Source: DATKEJ01 sp963768715 (GTDB lineage: Bacteria > Bacteroidota > Rhodothermia > Rhodothermales > DATKEJ01). From it: 64,000 nt of DNA. The notes under the pieces are model-generated. The model worked only from the letters and a program-made list of their open reading frames with translations, ran no database searches and was not told the origin of the DNA. The position numbers and the translations under genes are program-made. Location: the NCBI GenBank assembly GCA_963768715.1, contig CAVYJC010000003.1, positions 124,001-188,000 of the forward strand, read 5' to 3'. This document shows positions 16,040 through 23,334 of this stretch, piece after piece (the stretch's first letter is position 1; each line of letters begins with the position of its first letter).

Positions 16040-18028
16040 TCAGGATGATGTCTTGACGACGGTTCCCTTCACTTGTTGGGTGCCTGCCCGGATCACGAAA
16101 AAATACAGGCCGGGGCTCAAGCCGTGTGCACCCCAATCCAGAGAATGCTTGCCCGGCATGAGTGTTCCGTTCACGAGAACCGCAATCCTCCTGCCCAGCG
16201 CATCGAATACCTCGAGTTGCACAGGAGTCGCGTCACTCGTTTCAAACGCAATGTGGGCGTACGATCGGAACGGATTCGGATACACGTTTGCCTTCAGCGG
16301 CGGCCCGGGAATGGACGGTGGAGACTCGTTGGCGACACTTCCACCCGACGTCGATTCGATGAACACAGGCCGGTAGCCGAGTTGGAGAAAGACTGAACCT
16401 CCAATCTGCTGCAGGTACTCGGTAGCCGGCTCGGTCGAACCGGGAGCTTCAATCGGATACGTGACCAGTACCGTATCCGCGAAGACGGGTAGCGAAACCA
16501 TTTCGCCGGTCGGGATGCTGTAGTCCAGATCCGGAGGCGCTCCACCGGTCTCGCTCCATGCCACATAGACAGGTCCGCGCTCGGGACGCTGGAACAGGTA
16601 GGCCCGCGTGAGCGGACTGTCACTGACATCCACCTCTTCAACTGAAGTGAAGTCATGAAGCTTGTCAACGAGAAGTCGATAGGTATAGTAGGCGGGCTTC
16701 TCCGGTAGTCCCTCGCCGTACGTTCCCAGGAGATTCACGTACCCCGTCAGGCCGATCCGATCGATGGCAAAATCAGCTGTCCCGGAGTAGCTCACCCGTT
16801 CGGCGCCTTCTCCAAATGCCGACGCGAATGCTTTTACCATGTGGCGGCTGATGCGAGCCTGGTACCAGTCTCTGACGCCGGCAGCATTGAAAACCATTCC
16901 GTTCCGCAGTGCCGAATAGTCGGATACGAGTTCATTCGGGAAGTCGCCCTCCATGGGTTGGCCGCCCTTATAGAAGAGTGTATTTCCAGGCGCGTCTTCG
17001 CGGTTCTGCAGGAAAATGGCCGTCCACATGTCGTCGATATAGATCGGGAGATCCGGCGCATATTTCCGGATGAAGGCGAACGCCTGATCGATCTCTCTCC
17101 AGGCCATGTGCGGGTGCCATCCGATGTAGTCACACTCGACGCCGTCACTATCGTCTCCGAAACTTTGCAGCATGGTGCGCAGGCGCTCGAAGCTCTCCGT
17201 GTAGACTGCTTCGTGATTATTCTGGCCCTCCAGGCGCGCGCGAACCGTCGGCCCCTCTGTGTCCGGCCAGTCAGGGAAATCGGTATAAAGATCCCAGAAC
17301 ACGCCCCCGCTGGAGACTAGCTTCGAAAATCCCGTCGGATCGGCATCGTGGATGGCGCGGTAGAGGATTCGATGGGTGCTCAACAGGTTCTCGACGTTGT
17401 CGCTCCAGAAGTGACTGCGTGATTCGTCGCCGTATCCCTCATCAGACCCCGGCTCCGGCGTGGCTCCTGCAAACTCGATTTCACCGGTCATCAGATAGAA
17501 CTGAATCGGCACGCGGAGATCGTCGGTCGTGTCGCCCGGCGTCTCGTACCCCATATCCATGTTGCCATCCCCGTCGTAGCGTTCGACGATCGCGAACATG
17601 TAGTCGTAAAGCGCCTGCTCGTGATCGGCATCCGGCGCACAGCTCGAAACCGTGGAGTGATCGTAGCAGCCCGCGTTCGCCTGGCTCGACCAGGGGGCGT
17701 TGATGCGCAAGTTCCAGAGCATCGAAAAACCGCGCGACTGGAGAAGCCGCACGAGCTTGTCGCTCTGGGCAAAATTGATTGGAGAGGTCGCGAGCGGCTG
17801 CATGGAGCCCCAGCCTCCGGCTGTTCCGTTGACGTTTATGTCGCCTCGCTCCACCTGCTCTTGGGTCAGAAACTGGAGCTTATCCAGCATCTCCCCGGCC
17901 TGCACTTCGTTGAGGATTCCGAATTGCGACCAGGTGTCCTCGAGCCCGAAGCGCCAGCCGACTTCCTGAGCCGAAGCGGCTCCACACGCGAGCACGAATG
18001 TTGCCAGGAAGGGGATGAATGTTCGCAC
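16040..18028 (-). CDS. secreted glycosidase-like protein with T9SS sorting domain
   Basis: The roughly 662-residue protein has a signal peptide (TFIPFLATFVLACGAASAQ). A large domain resembles a TIM-barrel glycoside hydrolase: LVRLLQSRGFSMLWNLRINA near 90, IQFYLMTGEIEFAGATPEPG near 175, DYIGWHPHMAW near 300 and LPIYIDDMWTAIF near 330. Glu in the GEIEF strand and Asp in the IDDMW strand could be catalytic, but I cannot assign a GH family. The last 85 residues are a sorting domain (NVYPNPFRSYAHIAFE, VFDALGRRI, LSPGLYFFVIRAG), so export by the type IX system is expected. A longer frame to 18085 encodes heptamer repeat; GTG at 18028 directly before the signal peptide is preferred. Confidence 0.6.
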   Translation of the reverse strand: MRTFIPFLATFVLACGAASAQEVGWRFGLEDTWSQFGILNEVQAGEMLDKLQFLTQEQVERGDINVNGTAGGWGSMQPLATSPINFAQSDKLVRLLQSRGFSMLWNLRINAPWSSQANAGCYDHSTVSSCAPDADHEQALYDYMFAIVERYDGDGNMDMGYETPGDTTDDLRVPIQFYLMTGEIEFAGATPEPGSDEGYGDESRSHFWSDNVENLLSTHRILYRAIHDADPTGFSKLVSSGGVFWDLYTDFPDWPDTEGPTVRARLEGQNNHEAVYTESFERLRTMLQSFGDDSDGVECDYIGWHPHMAWREIDQAFAFIRKYAPDLPIYIDDMWTAIFLQNREDAPGNTLFYKGGQPMEGDFPNELVSDYSALRNGMVFNAAGVRDWYQARISRHMVKAFASAFGEGAERVSYSGTADFAIDRIGLTGYVNLLGTYGEGLPEKPAYYTYRLLVDKLHDFTSVEEVDVSDSPLTRAYLFQRPERGPVYVAWSETGGAPPDLDYSIPTGEMVSLPVFADTVLVTYPIEAPGSTEPATEYLQQIGGSVFLQLGYRPVFIESTSGGSVANESPPSIPGPPLKANVYPNPFRSYAHIAFETSDATPVQLEVFDALGRRIAVLVNGTLMPGKHSLDWGAHGLSPGLYFFVIRAGTQQVKGTVVKTSS

Positions 18029-18043
18029 GGAATAACGCTCTAA

Positions 18044-18071
18044 GTCCGATGTCCGATGTCCGATGTCCCCT
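18044..18071. repeat. GTCCGAT heptamer array
   Basis: Three exact GTCCGAT units then GTCCCCT, period 7. It lies 15 nt upstream of the start of the secreted T9SS gene, where it could sit in the 5' leader. Confidence 0.75.
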
Positions 18072-18102
18072 CTTCGCTCCACCAAGCTTCGAGGGGCAGG
18101 CC

Positions 18103-18130
18103 AATGACTAATGACTAATGACTAATGACT
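18103..18130. repeat. AATGACT heptamer array
   Basis: Four exact AATGACT units, period 7, ending 32 nt from the stop of the NHL-propeller gene (18163). Because 7 is not a multiple of 3, the TGA and TAA in this unit close all three frames; the reverse strand is closed by TAG. Confidence 0.85.
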
Positions 18131-18162
18131 AACGTATCCGGGGACCCGCGCCGTCAGCAAAG

Positions 18163-19104
18163 TTAGTGGCGCGAGGACTTCGGACTCTTCACAAATCGCT
18201 GCGGCCGCTGATTGACGATCTCGCCGACCAGGATGCTCCCATCGGCGGCTTCGGTCAAGTAGTGAACCCATCCAAGCTGTCCCTGATGCTTGCCTGGCTT
18301 TCCGAAGGTTGCCAGTATCTCGCCATCGAGGTTCAGTTTGATGATTCGGTTGTTGGTTCCATCCGCCATCCAGACATTTCCGTCAGCGGCCTGCTCGAAT
18401 CCCCACGGCCAGCCAACGTGCGTCCACTGCTCGAGGAAATTCCCCTCGAGATCGAACAACTCAATTCGGCTGTTATTCCGGTCGGCGACCCATACACGGT
18501 CTCGCGCATCGACCAGGATCGAGTGGGGCAGGTTGAAGTCGCCCGGACCTGAACCGGGCTCACCCCACGCTTTGACGAAGTTGCCATCGGCATCGAATTT
18601 CACAACGCGTGAGTTGCCGTAGCCATCTGAAACGTAGATGTTGCCGTAACGATCGAATGCCACATCAGTCGGTTTGTCGAAAACGGGCGCTTTCAGTCCA
18701 TCGTGGTCGATCATGGTGCCCGCCGCACCCTTGATCCCGAAGACCATGAGTATGCGTCCATTCGGGTCCAATTTCAGGACCTGCTGAAGTCCGAGGTCCG
18801 TGACCCAGATGTTGTCGTCAGCGTCGACCCTTAGTCCGTGTGGCGTCACGAACAGCCCTGGGGCAATTTCTCTGAGGTAGTTGCCGCTCGCGTCGAACTC
18901 CAGAAGTGCATGGGGCATGCGCGTAAAGACGTAGATGCGCCCCTGCGAATTGACCGCCACACCCGGCGTCTGGCCAAAATTCCATCCTTCAGGCAGCTTG
19001 AAGAAACCCGAGTCGGCTGCGAAAGGAAGCACCGGAGGAGCCTGTGCAGAGACGACTCCACACGATAGGGCAACGGATACGAGGATGATAGGAATGATGC
19101 GCAT
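18163..19104 (-). CDS. secreted NHL-repeat beta-propeller protein
   Basis: The 313-residue protein has a signal peptide (ISVALSCGVVSAQ type, cut after SAQ). Six propeller blades have NHL motifs such as GVAVNSQGRIYVFTR, GLRVDADDNIWVTDLG, DVAFDRYGNIYVSDG, SILVDARDRVWVADR and FEQAADGNVWMADG. The layout resembles the lyase domain of peptidylglycine alpha-amidating enzymes, including conserved Asp and His positions, but lyase activity is not shown. No T9SS tail is present, so periplasmic localisation is likely. Start ATG at 19104 precedes a clean signal peptide; the upstream TTG is less likely. An AATGACT array lies just upstream. Confidence 0.82.
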   Translation of the reverse strand: MRIIPIILVSVALSCGVVSAQAPPVLPFAADSGFFKLPEGWNFGQTPGVAVNSQGRIYVFTRMPHALLEFDASGNYLREIAPGLFVTPHGLRVDADDNIWVTDLGLQQVLKLDPNGRILMVFGIKGAAGTMIDHDGLKAPVFDKPTDVAFDRYGNIYVSDGYGNSRVVKFDADGNFVKAWGEPGSGPGDFNLPHSILVDARDRVWVADRNNSRIELFDLEGNFLEQWTHVGWPWGFEQAADGNVWMADGTNNRIIKLNLDGEILATFGKPGKHQGQLGWVHYLTEAADGSILVGEIVNQRPQRFVKSPKSSRH

Positions 19105-19129
19105 GATGTATCGCCCGGTGTCCGGGATC

Positions 19130-19178
19130 AATGACTAGTGACTAATGACCAGTGACTAATGACTAATGACTAATGACT
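19130..19178. repeat. AATGACT heptamer array that supplies a stop codon
   Basis: Seven units in perfect 7-bp register: AATGACT, AGTGACT, AATGACC, AGTGACT, then AATGACT three times. The last units overlap the 3' end of the D-aminoacylase-like gene, whose final codons AGT CAT TAG (19178-19170, minus strand) are repeat sequence. Confidence 0.9.
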
Positions 19179-20840
19179 GACATAGCCCGGGCCTCGGACG
19201 ACGCGTCCAGGGAGTGCCCCGGTATGCTCTCCGTCACGAAGAACTTGCTCTCCGTTGACAAATACGTGAATCATGCCCGTTGCATACTGTCTAGGACTGT
19301 CGTAGGTGGCGTGGTCGGTGATGGAATCGGGATTGAAGATAGTGACGTCGGCAAAATTTCCTGGCTCAAGTGATCCTCGACGTTCAATCCGCAAGTTCTC
19401 GGCGGGGAAGGACGTCAGGCGACGGATCGCTTCCTTGAGCGGTACGACCTGTTCATCTCGGACGTACTTCCCCAACAGTCGCGCAAAGTTTCCGTAGGCT
19501 CGCGGATGCGGATTCCAGTTATCGAAAACCCCTCCCTGCCCTCCGGATTCGGCGTCGGAGTCGAAGGCCATCCAGGGCAGTGCAACCTTGCGTCGCACGT
19601 TCTCTTCCGACATCAGGAAATAGACGGCGTCGACACGACTGCTGTCTGCGATGACGAGATCAATCGCAACATCCTCGGGAGAAACGCCTCGCTCGTTCGC
19701 CAATTCAGCGAGCGACTTGCCGATGAGGGCTTGATGCTCCGGCCGACGGAATCCGACGACTTTGACGCCTTCGGGGCCCGCAGCAAGCATCAGGTTCTCC
19801 CATTCGTCCGTGGGAGTACGCATTTCTTCGATCACCCGGCGCCGGATCGACGGATCCATGAGTCGTTCACGCCACTTGCCGAATCCGCCCTCTTGCACCC
19901 AAGGAGGCATGGCGGCATCAAGCCCGGTTGCGCCTGCTGTATAGGTGTACATATCCGCTGTGATCTGAAGTCCGGATGCGCGGGCTGTTTCGACTCTCTT
20001 GATCGCCGCATCCAACTTAGGCCAATTATCCGAACCGGCAGCTTTGAAGTGATAGATCTCGGCTCTGATGCCGGCCTCGGAGGCAATTCGTAGCAGCTCG
20101 TCGACCGCTTCAAGCAGTTGGTTCCCCTCGCTACGGATGTGCGAAATGTACATCCCGTCATACTCGGCGGCCACCTTGCACAACGCGATCAGCTCTTCGG
20201 TCGAGGCGTAGGTGTCGGGTGCGTAGATCAGCGAGGAGCCCACGCCGAGCGCGCCTTCCTCCATCCCATCGCGGACGAGATCTCTCATCCGATCGAGCTC
20301 ATCAGACGTGGGCGATCGATCATCATAGCCGATCTCGTGGATTCTCACCGTACCGGCGCCGACGAATGAGGCCACATTGGGGGATATGCCCCGCTGAGCC
20401 AGATAATCGAGATACTCTCCGAGCGTCGTCCACGGCACATCGAACTTGATGTACGATTGCCCATCGACGATCTCTTTCTTCATCGCGTCGTTGAGAGGTC
20501 CATATGACCACCCTTCGCCGAATACCTCGAGCGTCACCCCCTGTCGGATGTCACTCTGCGAGCGGCCATCCTCAATAAGGGTAGTCGTCGCCCAACTGAG
20601 CATATTGATGAAACCGGGCGCGACGGCGAGACCGATAGCGTCGATTTCTTCTTTGCCATGGGCGTCGGTGAGTAAGCCAATCGCGGCAATGGAATCTCCA
20701 TCGATTGCCAGATCGGCGACGTACGGATCTCCGCCGAGTCCGTCATAGATCGTTCCATTGCGGATAATGAAATCATATCGCACGGGTGTGGAACATGATC
20801 CGACAAGGAGACCGAAAATCAGGGGAAGTGTCCTGTTCAC
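19170..20840 (-). CDS. D-aminoacylase-like amidohydrolase lipoprotein, HxH motif absent
   Basis: The 556-residue protein has a lipoprotein signal (LIFGLLVGSC). Its amidohydrolase fold is most like N-acyl-D-amino-acid deacylases: FIIRNGTIYDGLGGDPYVAD near 24, APGFINMLSW near 88, YISHIRSEGNQLLEAV near 235, IYHFKAAG near 264 and ADMYTYTAGATGLDAAMPPW near 290. The strand that normally reads GFIDxHxH reads GFINMLSW, so both metal-binding His are missing, and the Cys ligand region reads VFGEGWS. The later His positions remain. It may bind one metal, or act on a different substrate. The start is GTG at 20840. Palindromic repeats lie upstream, and the stop codon lies in an AATGACT array. Confidence 0.8.
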   Translation of the reverse strand: MNRTLPLIFGLLVGSCSTPVRYDFIIRNGTIYDGLGGDPYVADLAIDGDSIAAIGLLTDAHGKEEIDAIGLAVAPGFINMLSWATTTLIEDGRSQSDIRQGVTLEVFGEGWSYGPLNDAMKKEIVDGQSYIKFDVPWTTLGEYLDYLAQRGISPNVASFVGAGTVRIHEIGYDDRSPTSDELDRMRDLVRDGMEEGALGVGSSLIYAPDTYASTEELIALCKVAAEYDGMYISHIRSEGNQLLEAVDELLRIASEAGIRAEIYHFKAAGSDNWPKLDAAIKRVETARASGLQITADMYTYTAGATGLDAAMPPWVQEGGFGKWRERLMDPSIRRRVIEEMRTPTDEWENLMLAAGPEGVKVVGFRRPEHQALIGKSLAELANERGVSPEDVAIDLVIADSSRVDAVYFLMSEENVRRKVALPWMAFDSDAESGGQGGVFDNWNPHPRAYGNFARLLGKYVRDEQVVPLKEAIRRLTSFPAENLRIERRGSLEPGNFADVTIFNPDSITDHATYDSPRQYATGMIHVFVNGEQVLRDGEHTGALPGRVVRGPGYVSH

Positions 20841-20858
20841 GAGAGGGGGATTTTGGAA

Positions 20859-20920
20859 ACCTGACGGGTTTTAAAACCCGCCGGGTCTTAAGACCTGACA
20901 GGTTTAAAAACCTGTCAGGT
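20859..20920. repeat. three overlapping palindromes (CCTGACAGG type)
   Basis: ACCTGACGGGTTTT/AAAACCCGCCGGGT (20859-20886) is an imperfect hairpin, GGTCTTAAGACC (20884-20895) is a perfect palindrome, and ACCTGACAGGTTT/AAACCTGTCAGGT (20893-20920) is a perfect 13-bp hairpin with a 2-nt loop. They lie between the epimerase stop (20999) and the D-aminoacylase-like start (20840). They could end epimerase transcription in either direction, or be a dispersed repeat. Confidence 0.75.
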
Positions 20921-20998
20921 TATATAACACCAACAATTACAATCACTTCTACCCTAAAACGTCCAATAACGTGGACGGTTGGTTTTCGCTGGGCAACA

Positions 20999-22006
20999 TC
21001 AAGAGCTGAGAGTGGTCGTCTCTACCGGGGTTCGCCCCGCCCTTTTCAGCTCACCGGCAATCCACTGGTAGGTATCAACGAGGCCGGTCCGAAGATCGAT
21101 CCCCGGTTCCCAGCCGAGCACCTGCCGCAGCCTGGTATTGTCGCTGTTCCGACCGCGGACACCCTGCGGTTTCGAGAGGTCGTGTCTCCGGGTGAGCGTT
21201 TTGCCCGCAATGGTGCAAATAATGTCGACGAGCTCGTTCACGGTAACCATTTCATCGGTGCCGAGATTCAGCGGATCGTGATAATCGGATCGCATCAAGC
21301 GGTAAATCCCTTCGGTACAATCGTCGATGCACATGAAAGAACGCGTCTGTAACCCATCACCCCAGATCTCGATCTCGCCGCCGTCAGGAGTCATTGCGAC
21401 CTTGCGAGAAATCGCCGCGGGTGCCTTCTCCTTTCCACCCTCGTAGGTGCCGAGGGGACCGTACACATTGTGAAAGCGGACGATGCGAGTTTCGAGGCCG
21501 TAATCCTGGCGGAAATACTGACACAGTTTCTCCATGTACAGCTTCTCCCAGCCGTATCCCTCTTCAGGATCTGCGGGATACGCGTCGTCTTCCTTGAGTG
21601 GCGTGACGTCGGCATCCTTCTGCAAATGCTGCGGGTAGATGCACGCGGAGGAGGAAAAAAGGAATCGTTTGATACCGTTCACCCGCGCAGCTTCGAGCAT
21701 GTGCACGTTGATCATCGTGTCATTCCGGGCGATGTCGGCGTGGAAGGCCGTGATATAGCCAATGCCGCCCATGTCGGCAGCGAGGCTGTAGACTTCGTCG
21801 ATGTCCTTCGTCGCGACGAGGCAGTTTTCCGCCTTTCTGAGATCGAGCAGGAAAAATTCGTCAGCGGCCGTCTTGTCATACTCGGGCTCCTTGATGTCGA
21901 CGCCGCGCACGTAGTAACCCCGTGTCTTCAGGTACTTGACGAGATGGTGTCCGATAAATCCCCCGGCGCCGGTGACGAGCACGCGGGTTGTTTGATGTGA
22001 AGCCAC
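20999..22006 (-). CDS. GDP-mannose 3,5-epimerase
   Basis: The 335-residue protein is an extended SDR epimerase with NAD-binding TGAGGFIG at residues 12-19 and YGWEK as the YxxxK catalytic pair. It shares long diagnostic stretches with plant GDP-mannose 3,5-epimerase: LAADMGGIGYI, MLEAARVNGIKRF, SSACIYP with the catalytic Cys, RFHNVYGPLGTYEGG, EKAPAA, WGDGLQTRSF and VRGRNSDN. The enzyme converts GDP-mannose to GDP-L-galactose, known in plants for vitamin C and in bacteria for polysaccharide sugars. A glycosyltransferase gene ends only 4 nt upstream, which favours polysaccharide synthesis. The start ATG at 22006 gives normal length. Confidence 0.9.
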   Translation of the reverse strand: MASHQTTRVLVTGAGGFIGHHLVKYLKTRGYYVRGVDIKEPEYDKTAADEFFLLDLRKAENCLVATKDIDEVYSLAADMGGIGYITAFHADIARNDTMINVHMLEAARVNGIKRFLFSSSACIYPQHLQKDADVTPLKEDDAYPADPEEGYGWEKLYMEKLCQYFRQDYGLETRIVRFHNVYGPLGTYEGGKEKAPAAISRKVAMTPDGGEIEIWGDGLQTRSFMCIDDCTEGIYRLMRSDYHDPLNLGTDEMVTVNELVDIICTIAGKTLTRRHDLSKPQGVRGRNSDNTRLRQVLGWEPGIDLRTGLVDTYQWIAGELKRAGRTPVETTTLSS

Positions 22007-22010
22007 GATA

Positions 22011-23246
22011 TCAGTCGTTTTCGTTTGATGTCAGCGTTGAGGCCAGCACCCGCTCGAATCGGGAGGTGATGCGATCGATGTCGAACGTCTCCTCGGCATA
22101 GGCTCTCGCTTTGGGTCCCATCTGCTCTCGCGTGCGGTCGTCTTCGACCAGTCTGACGGCGGCATCAAGAAACGCATCGCGGTCCGTGGGCGGTACCACG
22201 ACGCCGCAGCCGATTCGTTCCACAATCCTGGCGGCGAGATTCCCGGCCGGCACCGCAAGCAAAACAGGCCTGGCAGCGCAAAGATAGGTCAACACTTTCG
22301 AAGGCACCGAGAAGACGTCGGCTTCCGGCTCCAGGATGGCAACCAGCACATCTGCGGCTCCAAGCACCTCCGCCAGACGATCGAATGGCTGAAAACCCAA
22401 AATGTGGAGATTGGGAATGATCATCTCGCCCTTGCGGTCGGAGAGCCAATCGGCCCCCATCCCCTGCGAAACGACGAGAACGGAAATGTCGGGCCTGCTC
22501 AACGCGAGCTGCAGCAGCAAATCGGGATTATGCTTCAGACCGAGCGTGCCCGTGTATACAAATCGGAACGCATCCGTCAATCTGTGTTCGTTCGTCCATC
22601 GGTTGTCTCTGGGACGAACCGGCACCTCCTCGAGCGGCGCCCAGTTCTCGATCACTTGAATCGATTCTTCCGGAACGCCCCAGTCGACCAGCGTCGGAAC
22701 GAAATCCTCCGATATGACGACGACCGCGCTGGCACGACGCAGAATTCTCCTTTCCATGCGCACGTAGTGACTCCCGATGAGGTCGCCGAATCCATGCCAC
22801 TTGTGAACAAGGAGTCGGGTTGCTGCAAGACCAATCAGGTCCTGCGCCCAGTGCGTAAGCGGGATCCTGCGGCTGCGGCACTTCCGGAGCAACTGCTTCT
22901 GGGCATCCAGCGGCGTATTTCCGGACAGCACGACGTCGGGTCTGACCTCGTCAACTACACTTGCCAGGATCCGGCCATACCGCCTCTCCTGACGCCACCG
23001 CTTGACGAAATCATACTTCTCGAGCGGTTCTCCCAGTGAAAGCGGCCTTATCGTCAACGTCTCGGCGTCGTCAGGCGCGGGAGCAAGCGCCCCGTGCGGC
23101 GTCGTCATGAGCGAGGAACAGAAGGCGTGACAAACCTCGTGTCCCCTCGCTGCCAGCGCGCGAGAAAGCTGCACCTGAAACGGATGACCGGCGAAGTCGT
23201 GTATGACGATTCGCAGCCGCCGAGACGTACCCGCACTTTCCTCCAT
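22011..23246 (-). CDS. GT4-family glycosyltransferase
   Basis: The 411-residue protein begins after the start with RLRIVIHDFAGHPFQVQLSR, a GT-B N-terminal domain (LARALAARGHEV type helix). The C-terminal Rossmann domain starts FRFVYTGTLGLKHNPDLLLQ, then VVSQGMGADWL, LHILGFQPFDRLAEVLGAAD and the E-x7-E region LEPEADVFSVPSKVLTYL. This is the WbuB/CapM-like branch of GT4. It probably adds a sugar during surface glycan assembly. ATG at 23246 has GGAAAGG about 9 nt upstream; a TTG start at 23282 is possible. It is followed after 4 nt by the GDP-mannose 3,5-epimerase gene, so its donor could be GDP-L-galactose; that is inference. Confidence 0.87.
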   Translation of the reverse strand: MEESAGTSRRLRIVIHDFAGHPFQVQLSRALAARGHEVCHAFCSSLMTTPHGALAPAPDDAETLTIRPLSLGEPLEKYDFVKRWRQERRYGRILASVVDEVRPDVVLSGNTPLDAQKQLLRKCRSRRIPLTHWAQDLIGLAATRLLVHKWHGFGDLIGSHYVRMERRILRRASAVVVISEDFVPTLVDWGVPEESIQVIENWAPLEEVPVRPRDNRWTNEHRLTDAFRFVYTGTLGLKHNPDLLLQLALSRPDISVLVVSQGMGADWLSDRKGEMIIPNLHILGFQPFDRLAEVLGAADVLVAILEPEADVFSVPSKVLTYLCAARPVLLAVPAGNLAARIVERIGCGVVVPPTDRDAFLDAAVRLVEDDRTREQMGPKARAYAEETFDIDRITSRFERVLASTLTSNEND

Positions 23247-23334
23247 CTTGGATACCTTTCCGAACGCAGTATTGCCTTTCAATAACTTATGGTCTGAAAT
23301 TACATATCATTGGAGGCAATTACGCTCGAGGGAC

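Noticed and set aside
18103..19178. heptamer arrays considered as a CRISPR array
   Set aside because: Units are 7 bp and directly adjacent with no unique spacers, and no cas genes are present.
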